DNA of 64,000 nucleotides from Asterias amurensis. Its lineage: Eukaryota > Echinodermata > Asteroidea > Forcipulatida > Asteriidae. A program made the position numbers and the translations under genes. Of this stretch, positions 44,294 to 57,000 are shown in pieces. The stretch's first letter is position 1; each line of letters begins with the position of its first letter. The stretch covers positions 186,001 through 250,000 of the forward strand of contig NC_092663.1 in NCBI RefSeq assembly GCF_032118995.1, read 5' to 3'. The notes under the pieces were generated by a model. It did no database searches. It worked only from the letters and a program-made list of their open reading frames with translations, and was not told the DNA's origin.

Positions 44294-45029
44294 GGGTATG
44301 TTTTAGCTTTTGCCAAGTGACACGATTTTTCGTTGGTACCGCATGCGATTCACCGTGCGTGCAGGTCCTATGTGACCGTCCGCACATTATACAGCAGCCA
44401 TAGTGCGTGCGTGCAGTCTGCTCCGTGGCCGTATTTCTATAATAATACGTAGGCAGACCCACATCTTACAACCCATTTGGTCACTAAAAAGTTGCATAGT
44501 TAAATAAAAATAGCAGCAATAGCTTTTGTAAAAACCACTAGTCGTTCAACATGTTCAAGTTTCTATGTACGTATGTGTGTAAAATCGTGTCTAAATTTGT
44601 TTTGATGTGCCATGTTCCCAGACGTAATATACGGGGGCCACAAATTTTCTCTTCAAATATAGCGCCTTGAATTACGTCACAAACAGCGCCCTCTTGGGTC
44701 GGGGCCTACTCGTAAATTTGTAAATACAATCAAAACTAATATTTTTAAACCTTAGTTAACTTTTTATTCACATTCCTCTCATAAAAACACATATTTTAGT
44801 GACAAAAGCTTTATTTAAAAAAAATACCACTTCCAGGTGACTTTAAACTTACACAGTTTGAAGATCATGATAGTAGAAAGCTTCCCTTGAAATTTTACTT
44901 ACTGAGGTGCTGTAGTTTTTGAGAAATTAGTAAAAGTAACAATTTTTGTCTCAGTTTTAGCAAACTGGTTCAAGGTGCATGATGGTGTTAGGGGAGACTG
45001 ATGAGGCAGTAGCTGGTGATGATGTCATT
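44294..45029. other. MIOS 3' flank and a dispersed repeat
   Basis: Minus-strand AATAAA candidates (tttatt) lie at about 44762 and 44811. Words such as ttaaacttacacagt...atgatagta at 44845-44875 also occur at 63520-63555, so a diverged repeat is present. No further coding region is firm. Confidence 0.35.
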
Positions 45030-48000
45030 TCATGTAACACTCTCAGTAGATGACACAGTTCCTACTGTATCCATTAACATACATTTACATACACAGCCTG
45101 TTACTGGACACTCTGGATGCTCTCTGAAAAAACCCAAGTTATATCAATAAACATTCTGCTTCTATGCAGTCTCACTCATAAGTCTTCCGAGTCACTTGTA
45201 TGGACAACATGTAATGTACAACGCAATGTGAGTACATGTAATAGTTATAATTTATACGCCATGATTGACTAAAAGGGTAGCAACGAGTTCTTAAACTGCC
45301 GTTTAAAAATGGCAGGGTCATGGACGAGTGATAAAGGCCCAAGCCGAAGGCATAGGCCTTTATCACACTGTTACGACCCTGCACGGTTTTAAAGACAGTT
45401 TAAGAATGAATCACTACTCTTTTATTCCCATCCATAAATGCCTTTTTGGTAAAAAGGCCTAATAAAGTAAGAAAATCTGTTAAACTTATCCGTTTTCCGA
45501 TGTCCTTGACCTCCGTTTTTATGACTGAGACAGTTTTTGGATATGCATTTGAGTGCGTAGTTACTCTCGGTGCAAGACGTTTCTTGTTTTCCTTTCACAC
45601 ACAACACGATCAACTCACCAACAGCACCCGCATCGTCCGTAACTAGAAATGTCTTGCACCAAGACTAACGGCTTATAAACAGAGTCCAGCTGGTCATTAT
45701 CAACGGTTTAAACACCCCCATGTGACGCACTTTCCACCACACTTGCTCCACCAATAGGAATAGTGAAACTGTCTGAGGTATTAATGAATGAATGGTTTTT
45801 TAAATGATAAGATTGCTACTTACTTGAACCAATCCATGAGATGACATGCATGACCACCATGTCTACAAGATTGACACCATGTAAACCACTGCTTGAAATC
45901 AGTCTGCTTGGACTCATCGTGGGGATCTGAGGAGCATACAATCAAACATCAAATCATGAAGGCTTAATTGCATGGTTTCAAGCAGTATCTTCTAAAACTT
46001 ATTTTTAGGAATACTAAAATGAATTGACAATAGTTGGATTAATTTGTGTTATAAATAGAGCCAGCATCAAGTTAGTGTGATAACACATTACATATCACAC
46101 CATGAACAATCTGGACAGGTCCAACCCTTGAGAAAGCCATTGTGGCATAGGACAGAAGCAACACACAACTCTACTCACATATGACCTTAGTTGGGAATCG
46201 AACCAGGACCACAGTGGTGAGAGGTGAGTGCTTTAGGCACATGCCAACCATGCCACCCAAATTGAAGATTAGGATCAAAATAAAAGCCTGCAGATTCTTT
46301 GCCTTGACTGATGGATGTCCAGCAACCATCCATGTTCTATTACTATCAGCAGAAGACCAAATACTAAAGATCTTTGGTAATCTCTCCAGGGAGTAGCTTC
46401 CCACTTAGGTTCTCACATAAATCATTGTATTATAACTCCCTCTTCAATCTGCTCTGAAATACAGTTACTGGATTATTGAAGACTTCATTCACTGATCAAA
46501 TCAGAGCATACAGATCGGAACGTTTAGTCATTAATAACCACTGGTGGTTTTTTAAGTTTCAGAACCATCATTACTCAAAAAGAGATTCACAATGCGCAAC
46601 GCAAACCTCTCTTAGTTTTACTTCTATTATGCAAAGTGTCAAATCCTACTTAATAATTGTGTTGTTTGTTTGTGTGGAAACAAATCCTTTATTGTTATAG
46701 AGAAGCTTTAACTAACCTGGTATTCTGTTTGGGCTGTCTGCCTTCGTGATTAAGAACAGCCAGAAAAGAGTTTCACAATGGGTTACCACAAACCTCTCTT
46801 AGTTTTACTTCTATCATGCAAAGTTTCAAATCCTATTGAAATGATCAATGCTGCCTGCATGTATATAGCATGATCCAGACTTACCTGTATTGAGGGCATT
46901 CTTGGCTGCATTATCATGTCGATCCTGAGGGTGAATAGACTTCAAGCCAGATAGTGTACCCATATTCATCAAACACAAAGCACAGCGAGGTAATGGCTTT
47001 CTGCATTTGTAGCATGTTGATGCCTGTTAAGAAGAACACATACAGTCATGGAAACAGGTTATAAGCAGGGTTTACAATTCCTCACTGGTTTCCACCAAGG
47101 GCAAACTTATCCACTGCAGCCAAACTTTCATGTTTGGAGAAAACCGCGTTTGAAGTTATACTTTTTTGAAATCATTGTTTCTGAGACTGTTTGCCAGTAA
47201 AACGTTGACATTTTTCAAATCACTGTATGTTCAATTATAAAAAACAACGCGAACAAGGTCCACAGCAGGCATCATGTACAAACCAATGTGTAAAAGATAA
47301 GTGTCTGTTCATGAAAACTAAAATTGTTCTACAATGTAGGTCACACAAATTGTCCATTCCTGAAAACAAAAGACACAGAGTAGTTGTTTTTAGCCCTATG
47401 CCAGCACTGTGTAGTAATGTTAAAAATGGCAAATCCAAATGTGGCTGTTTGTGTAAAAGGCAAAAGTGGGAGTTTGGTAAAATGGTCTTTTTGCTCATAA
47501 GTGTAGTTAGAAAAATATACATGTATAAAGGTTTAGAACTTAAAACTTGAGAGAAATGTTGATGCCAGTAATTCTAAATGTGCAAAAATATTGATTTGCC
47601 AAAATGAATAATTATTTGAAAAACTGCCTCTCCGTGAAAAACAATGCTGAATTGACAGTGACTGAGGGAAACCTTGCTAATGATTTACATTCTATCACTC
47701 TCTACTCTACAACAACTGCTTATTATTGCGTATCTAATGTAAAAGGAGTGCATACAGCTTGTAGTCATTGCATCACTAGTTCAAAGTAACGCAAAATGTA
47801 AATATGCCTTGTTTTTGTGTAGATCTTTAGAAATCATTTTGATTTGAAAAACAAGACTCTCCGATCTGCAAAAGATTGACCTTATTTGAACAAATCTTTT
47901 CAGGTTTTAAACAGTTTGCTTTTTATTGGTTTTATAACCTGGCATGGAGAGTTTTTTTCCATATGAGGACCATATGAAACGCAGTGCCCCCTTACCCTTA

Positions 48001-51000
48001 AAAATTGACCAAGATTTTAATATCACAATCAACTTCACCCTGTCTTTAATTTGTCCTAAACAAATAATTTCGGTGGTACAAACTGAACTGCATAGCACTG
48101 TTAAATCCCATGTTAAGCAAATGTTTTCAAACTTTCACATAATCTTCAATGATTACCAACTACATTGTTACATGGCTATTCTGTCTACAACATCATGCTA
48201 CTCTAGTAGGCAGGCAACTCAAGCAAGTGTTTATACATGCAGGCCTACAACTGTGGAACTCCTATGTTCCTCTTTTGTTTTAACTTTTTTTGCAACGGCT
48301 CCCATTTTGTACATGCTTTCTGACTGTGGACCCTTCCTGAACCATGGACCCTATTGTCCTCTTTTGTTACAGGCCCCTGGTTTGAATGTGTATACTAATA
48401 CTGACCTTGACTCGCTGATGCATAGGTACTCCTCGATGTGGAATGTTATGTAATGATCTCTGGGCTAACACTGTGGGTGATATAGCATTCTGACAAAAGT
48501 GACAATTGACGAAGATCTGTTGCTGGGGTGGAATCTTCACGTTACCTTGATGATAGTACACATCAAACCTTGCCCTGTCAAGTTACACAAAAAAGAAAAA
48601 CATTGAAACAGTACTTAACTACATAACCAGTATTTACTACCACAGAAATCCCCTATAATCAGTCTTAAAAGAGCAAGTGGTCATTCCCACAGCATTTATT
48701 ATTTTATCTTCAAGTACGCGCTAATTCTCCAATCAGATTTGCAGAATGGAATGGTGTTATAAACCTATATTGCACTGCTAATATCACTACATACGTCTTG
48801 TGTGTTCTATGTCACAAGCCAAGTTTGCTTGAAGATAAATACGTTATCACACTCGGCTCGTGGAAATACGGAACGATCTTCCCAAGATATTCCCATATCC
48901 AACTCAGCCTACGGCCTCATTGGATATGGGACGCAGAAGCGTTATATTTTGTCTGTATTCAACTCGCGCTTGTGTAATAACTTATATTGTTACAAAGTAC
49001 AAGGTTAACAAAATGATGTAATAATAGATGCAATTATTTTGAGTTTTAGGGAGATAAATATTAAAGCTGAAACTATCTTTGCAAAACATAACAATCCAAA
49101 TCCAGTTGTGTTTACAGACACTGGACACTATTGGTAATTGTCAAAGACCAGTCTTCTCACTTGATGTATTTCAAATGCATAAAATAACATACTGTTAGAA
49201 ATTTAAACTCAATCGGTCGTCGAAGTTGCGAGATAATAATGACAGAAAAAAACATCCTTGTAACAGGGAGTTGTGTGCTTTCAGATGCTTGATTTCGAGA
49301 CCTCAAATTCTAAATCTGAGGTCTCGAAATCAAATTCGCGGAAACTTACTTCTTTCTCGAAAACTACTCCCCTTCAGAGGGAGCCGTTTCTCACAATGTT
49401 TTATACAACCAAACTCTCCCACTTACTTGTTACCAAGTAAGATTTTGTACTAATAATTATTTTGAGTAATTACCACTAGTGTCCACTGCCTTTAACATAA
49501 TTTGTGTTCTTTTCAATTCAATAAATATTTTATTGTCTGATGGAATATTTTGACCCATCACTAACAATATTTCATGCCCCAGAATAACTGGATTTAATTT
49601 CTGATTGTAAGATCCAAGAGGAACTAACCTTTGATGCCATAGCCTCCATATATCCAGAAGACTTCTGTAACTCTCTATCCAATGCATGACTCGTCTGTCT
49701 TTACATAGCTCGGATGGTAGTGTACGTACAGCAACCCAGCTAGTGGTCTGAACATCAGCAGTCTAAGGATATCAATCATGTAGGTTATACCTCTGTTACA
49801 AATTGGCAAATTTTAGTGGTGGAGAACCAATAACGTGCCATGCAACAAATACGCATGTACCATGGCTAAGTGATGTTCACCAGTGTACATTACCTTGATT
49901 GTTCCAACCGTTGGTCCATTTCCAGTGCTCAGTACCAAAAAAATTTTGTGGGTTCGAGGGAATAGTGAAAAATTGTTTTAAACAATGTAATAATGTTAGA
50001 GGATGACAACAGAACTTCGAGAAGAGGAATAACTATGTTACCAAGGTATAACAAAACAATTGTTGCACGCTGTGACTGGGATGCATGACATTTTGTACAC
50101 CCGAGGGGAGAAAAATGGCATGGATCCCAGTCACAGCGTGCAACAATTGTTTAATGCTTCATTCTTTCAAGCAGTCACTGTCTTAGTGCATTCTGCTCTA
50201 GTACACTCAGCTTTGAAAGGACAGACAGCAGGTTGATATTGGGTTCCAAGTAGATTTTCTCATGTTTAGCTTGTTTTGTTTTATCTACCCAGAGACGATC
50301 AAATATGAGGTGTTAAATTGGTTAGATTTTGAATATTGGGGTTCATTTGGCTATAAACCTTCTCTAATCATTAACACTTTCATATTACATGTTTCAAATA
50401 TATTTACTGTACAATCTCTCTGACTTTGGAAATATGTACCAATGTCTGTAGAACAAGTAGCCATTGGATCCTCCACTGTATATGATAGCTAAGCAATGTT
50501 TACATACCCTATCAACATACGACTGTAGCAGCTCTACACCATCTTTAGTAAGCCCTGCTAGTAACATTCCTTCTAGATTGCCAGTCTGTATTACTTCATT
50601 CATTAACTCTTCAATGAAGGCGGGTAGTTGCTGATCATTTAGAAATAAACAGGCAAATGCAATACGGTCCTCCATACTCAAACCAGGCTCTTTCTAAAGA
50701 AATAAAAATACATAACGAATTATAATGTACCTTCAACAATTTGCTAAAGAACAGATTGTCTTTAATTATTTTTTTATTTTTTTTTGCTTTTTAGCAAAAG
50801 GGCATTATGAATAGAGTAGTGATTCATTTTATAAAATGGCTATTTATAAAAAAAAAACCAGACAATTATGTATTGGTTGACAGCATTTCACGTGGGGGTG
50901 TCTAAACGACTGAAAAAGACCAGCTAGAGCTGTTTAAGACCAGTTGTTTTCAGATGGCATTTCATCCGAAATCTGTCTCATTTTATACCACACACAGAAC

Positions 51001-54000
51001 AGATCTCAAGAACATTGGAAAACAGATAATTTTAAACAGACTTTCCCTACTTTATTACGCCTTTTAACCAAAATGGCAATTTTGAATGGGAATAAGGTTT
51101 TAAAAAGCTGTTTAATAAAGAGTCTCTACTCTTTTATTCCCATTCATAATGGCCTTTTTGGTTAATAGGCATAAAAAAAGTAAGAAACTTTGTAAAACTC
51201 ATCTGTTTCCAATGTGCTTGAGCTCTGTATGCCCGTGTGTTGCATTGTTATGACTGAAACGACAGTTTCCAGATCCGTTCGTGCGCGTATAGTCTTGGTG
51301 CAAGACGTCTCGTTTTCCTTTCACGCCCAACTCACCGACAGTGCCTGCATTGCCTGTAACAATTGAAGCGTCTTGCACCAAGACTAGCGTGTAATATCCG
51401 AAAACAATCGGTTTTAAACAGAGCTCCAGCTGGTCATTATCAACCATGTGACACCCCCATGTGACACTCTCTCCACCAATAGGAATAACGAAACTGTCTG
51501 AGGTATTTATGAATGGGTGTTTTAGAACTCATTGCCACTCTTTTATTCCTCTAGTAATATTTCACATATTGACAGCTCAATGATTGCATCAAATTTAATC
51601 AACAAAAAGCACAAGACCTATTCATCAAGTAAATAGACTTACCAAGACTACATCATAAGTGTCACCATCGGCAGTCAAGAATCCAAACATTGCTTGTAAG
51701 TATGGATGTTGAAGATTCTGTCTAAGTGTACTACACATCTCACACCATAATGTATTACGTTGCTGGGTAAACCCTGATAATGCCATGGCAATACCATTCA
51801 GATTCACATAACCTGCAAGTACAATAGATTCAATATCGAGATGATAGACTGACTCTACTGCTATACATATATGTACATGTACACAAACTCATACTGTCAA
51901 AGGTATGGCTCACTTCATTTGTTAAAGGAATTCAAACCTCTCATTCAAAACCCTTGCACCCCACTCCCACCCCGCAAGGACATTTTAAAAATGTACAACT
52001 GAATGATTGCTCAATCCTACCTTATGTAGGTTAGATGTGATGATTTCTAGTTGGTATAAAAAGAACTTCACTTTGCTTTCGCATTCTCTCATGTCGTTAT
52101 GAATATGGCTAAGATTATTTAAGCTCTAACCTGTTTCAGACAGGCCGAACCAAACAGATAAGGAGCAACTCTAGGTCAACCCAAATACATTTTGGTTTTA
52201 GACAGGTGAATGAAAACATTAACACTAGGTTCGGCTCATGAAAAGATCAACGTCTGAAATCAAGTCACTCCAGAGTCGTTCCAAACGACTGCAACAGTTG
52301 ATCCTTCGACTACCGGCGAGTCTAGTCACTCTTAACTGTTTCAGACATAGATTTGTTCATGCACTTAATTCAATAATTAAGCGCCTGTCTGAAACGGGTG
52401 TGACAGAGATATGTCTGCACTTGTCACATTGAGTAATAAAACATGATAATGGTGAGAATACAATCTTCAGCATGCACAGTTGCAGAGACTTGCCATTTTC
52501 TGTAGAATTCCCCTGTGGTGACTTATACTTGAACAAAATGTTGTGGGGACCTTTGTTTCAATGTGTATAGGTTCCCACAGCTGTATGAATGTTGACCCAT
52601 AATAAAGGACATGCAAATACACAGTGTGTATTCTAACCTACAATTCTTGGTTGAGATTTGTATTAATAATTGGGTGCTTTCGATTAGCTTCCACGGGTCG
52701 ACCCCGATCTGCCCCCGTCATTCCAGAGGGTCACCCAGGTCAGCCGCAAGTGCCCTGCTTGTGGAACGGGTCACTTGGGGCTGGTCCGAGGTGTATGACG
52801 TCACCATGAGAGGGCTCACCCGAATGAGCACCGCAGGGAACACAGGGAAGCTAATCTAACACACCCTATAGAAACCTATCCCATCCATCCTTTGTAATCA
52901 TTGCTTTACTAACAGTAATTCTTTTAACAATGGGTTTCTTAAATCAAAACTTGCTTTACAGATTGAGTATATAGCGGGGAGATACAATGAAACTCATGAT
53001 ATTTTACCGTTGTACGTTGTGTCCTTTGCTCCTCTGTTGAGTATATCAATAGCTTGTCTAATCCTGAGCTGAAATACACAGATTGCTGCTGCCCGCTCAT
53101 ACTCATTATCTTTCTCCAATCTAGTATTAAACACAACATATTAATCTGACTGGTTATATTTGTAAAAACACTATACATTGTCAAGAGGCCAATTTCACAA
53201 AGAGCTAAGATTGATCTTAACTGCAAATCAATCGTAGTTGTTTAGTAAAGTGTGATGTCACAATCTAAATCACTATGGTAATACTAAAAATTTGTCTGAC
53301 AATTTTGTTTCTTAGTGAAATCGTCCCAAAGGCTCCAGTTTGATGAGGGGGTTGCCCTAGGGCTCTAGTTTGATGAGGGGTTGCCCCGGGGCTCTAGTTT
53401 GATGAGGGGGTTGCCCTATGGCTCCAGTTTGATGAGGGGGTTGCCCCAGGGCTGCAGTTTGATGAGGGGGTTGCCCTAGGGCTCTAGTTTGATGAGGGGG
53501 TTGCCCTAGGGCTCTAGTTTGATGAGGGGGTTGCCCTATGGCTCCAGTTTGATGAGGGGGTTTCCCCAGGAATCTAGTTTGATGAGGGGGTTGCCCTAGG
53601 GCTCTAGTTTGATGAGAGGTTGCCCCAGGGCTCCAGTTTGATGAGGGGGTTGCCCCAGGGCTCTAGTTTGATGAGGGGGTTGCCCCAGGGCTCTAGTTTG
53701 ATGAGGGGGTTGCCTCAGGGCTCTAGATTGATGAGGGGGTGCCCCAGGGCTCCAGTTTAAAGAGGTTGCCCCATGGCTCCAGTTTGATGAGTGGGTTGCC
53801 CCAGGGCTCCAGTTTGATGAGGGGGTTGCCCCAGGGCTCTAGTTTGATGAGGGGGTTGCCCCATGACAACATATATGTATAACAAAATGTGCTGCAAACT
53901 AAAAACAAGGTGAAAGTAAAAAGATGTGTGTGGTAGACTCCTGTTCAGCTTCATGATACATGTAGCTTCCAAGGAAACGCACTGTTAACCATACTGAACT

Positions 54001-57000
54001 GGGCCCAATTTCATGGCTCTGCTCACCAGAACTCTGCATTAACGGTCCATGGATTCATGCTATTATGCAGATCACTGCAAACAGTGCCATCAATTGGACC
54101 CCTGTCTTTACCATGAGTTTATTGGTACACTGTTGAATAGATGTTTCATATCCAGTTAACCATTTTAGATTCAATTAATCATGGTGATACTGAACAGACT
54201 ATTAAAACTGGCATGTATTTACCTGAGAATGAATAACTGAAATGCTTGTTCATCTTGATCAAACTCCCATCCACACAGCTGAAGAGCACATGCCCTGTTG
54301 GGAACAACGAACCACAACTTGAAAACAGACACACACTAAAAACAATCCACTTGTGTCTACAAGTGAGTAATGGAATATTGCAGTTCATTCATCAATGGAA
54401 CAGCCACGTCCTTTACTTCCTCTCAGTGTTGCTTCAAACTATTGTGTACATATCTGCACACAATAACTTATCATAAATTGAATGCTGGATTGGTCAACTT
54501 CATACAGCCAAGTGAAGAGGTGTACTTGATTAATGGTAATTTGTAAATTTAAATGCAATGGAAACGTTTCGTAGTTACCCAACATGTAAATTAGCATAAA
54601 ATGTTATCTGGTAACAAGCAAAAGAGAGCTGTTGATAGTACAAAACATTGTCACAAACGACCCCCCTCTGAAGTAACGTAGTGTTTGAGAAAGAAAGCAT
54701 CTGAAAGCATGCACATCTTTTGCAACAAGGCCGTCTTTCATTATTTTCTTGACCAATTGAGCCAACATTTCTACAGGTTTGTTATTTTATGCATAATGTT
54801 GGGATGCAAAGAATGAGAATTCTGGTCTTTGACAAACACCGAAGGTGTCTATGCCTTTAACTGAAGCAAACTAAGGCTGGTTTTACAAACCAGCATTGGT
54901 GAGGACTGTGAAGTTTAGCAGATCAGCCCCCCATTTCACGAAACTCATCGCAAGTAGCAACGCATCTTCGCGGCTGCGACGAGTTCGCAACTTACGACGT
55001 GTAACCGGTCGCAACTTGCACTTGCGACGCGTCGCAGCGCTTTGTGAAATCAGGGGCTGAACAAAGTTACCAGCTAGAATAACATAACAATGTAAATCAA
55101 GTGTGACTAAAACCTTAAAGTATGTTCAACGATATTCCCTGTGAAGGTCATTTAAAGCTCTGACATTCAAGACCATTTTACTATTCAGTGTTGACTTTGA
55201 TACAGAATTATTGATGGTAGCCAAACAAAGAAAGTAACATTCCTTTGTCTCGTTTGCGATGACGACTTGATTTAGCTGAACAGCATGACATTATTTATCT
55301 GTGTCTATCTAGTTGGGCAGTCACAAAACTGACAAACATGTACAACATTAGCAGAGGATAGTGACATCACCGATACCAGTCACTCAACATATGGCAACTT
55401 GTGACATCGTATTCAACCTCTCTATATGCCGAGTCAATCTTTGACTTTAACAAATAAAAATACTTTATCACACGACTCACCTTTCTTTACTCCTAAAGAC
55501 ATTAGACTCAGAATACCAGTCCACTCCTTTCCAATCTATTGACTCAATCACACTTTTGAGTCCATCTTCACATTTGATGAGTGATTTGACGCCATAGCTT
55601 TTAATCCATCCTTTGGAAGTAGCTCTGTCTTCTTTTTGCAATGCCATGATTCGTGATCTAAATGTTAAGGAAGCTTTTCTTCAACATGTGAAACATACAT
55701 CAATAAAATCAATCAATATTCCTACTACATGTAATAAGTACTTCAGTAGATGATTTCAACCACTATCAGCTTCCAATCAGTAGCTGATAAGGCTCTAAAC
55801 AAATATTACTAGAGCAATTTAGCTCAAACATACATAGAATGGCTGTTGACAATTGTAGAGCATCACAAAAAAGCCAACATGACAAGCGGATAAGACTCTG
55901 GGTTTGAATCCAAAATACTATTGTCACTAGTCACTCAGAGCAAACGATGTACAGTATACCTGTTTGACTGATTTCTGAGATGCTTCTGGTCATTAATTTA
56001 CCTTTTTGGACTAATTTCTTAGAATTAAAAACAATAAAAGGCTTACTACAATTATTTGTTATTGGTGGAGCACACAAACTTAAGCTGTCTCTTTTTTTCA
56101 AAGAAAAACTTTACAAAAACAACATCATGGTCCAGATCAGACGTAGATCTTCTGAGACGCTGGCGGCAGCGGACTTAACAATCCTTTTTTGCAGCTCTTC
56201 AGTATCACGTGTGTAGGTCTGAGCACGCGCAGTATTGTGAAAAAGACCATCTAAAAGTCTCCCTTTGTCAATGGCTGGTAAACTAACTCCATAGACAATC
56301 ATTCAAAGTGTTGCAATGTTGCTTGATATTTCTTAAGTTCAATGTGCCATGGTACATGAACCATTGCCACTATATTGGGATATTAAACAACTAAAGATTC
56401 AGAAATGACAACAAAGTCTATCAATATGTCAACTTCAAAAGAATATGATCAAGCCATCTCCAAAACTTCTTAAGTTGGACCTCTTCTTCCGAGTCTCCCA
56501 CCAGATCACCATTCTTAATTAATAATTTCTGTAAATAGAATTCACAAACAGTGTATAAATTATAACTATGACAGAATTGAAGCACAATAAATGAATAGGA
56601 AGGGATAAAGCTACAATGTAAAGTTATCAAGGATACCAGTTTAGCATCAAACAAAAGAATAAATAAGCAAAGTTAGTAATCTTGGAAACAATCAATTTAA
56701 GTTTTTCCAGTATGCTACATCTACAACCATTTCCAGGAATTCATGCTTTAAGGATCAATTTTATCAGCTTATGACATATTTCGTACCTCTGAACAGGCTT
56801 TTGTGTCTTGTTCATAGGTAAGACTGATAGACTCTCAAAATACCATTGCTGCATGTTTTCCAAAGTAATGTTACCGCATTCAATAATGTTAAGATGCCAT
56901 CAGAATAAGCTTGGGCGATATTGCTTTTATTATCCCACGATATATCGTCCAAAAAGTATCGCGATATTCGATTAAATCGCGATGTGTATTTGAAGAAGAA

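Noticed and set aside
47944-48453. 169-residue frame on plus
   Set aside because: It overlaps the well-supported MIOS exon 48406-48574 antisense and has no recognisable domain.
53723-53972. Frames with repeated [10 protein letters not shown] and [10 protein letters not shown]
   Set aside because: Translations of the 30-bp minisatellite (53330-53868).
56111-56302. 63-residue minus frame between MIOS exons ([22 protein letters not shown])
   Set aside because: It looks coding-like but is not needed: exon 56434-56528 joins exon 55481-55657 in phase and the join matches the human protein. It might be an optional exon; unsupported.
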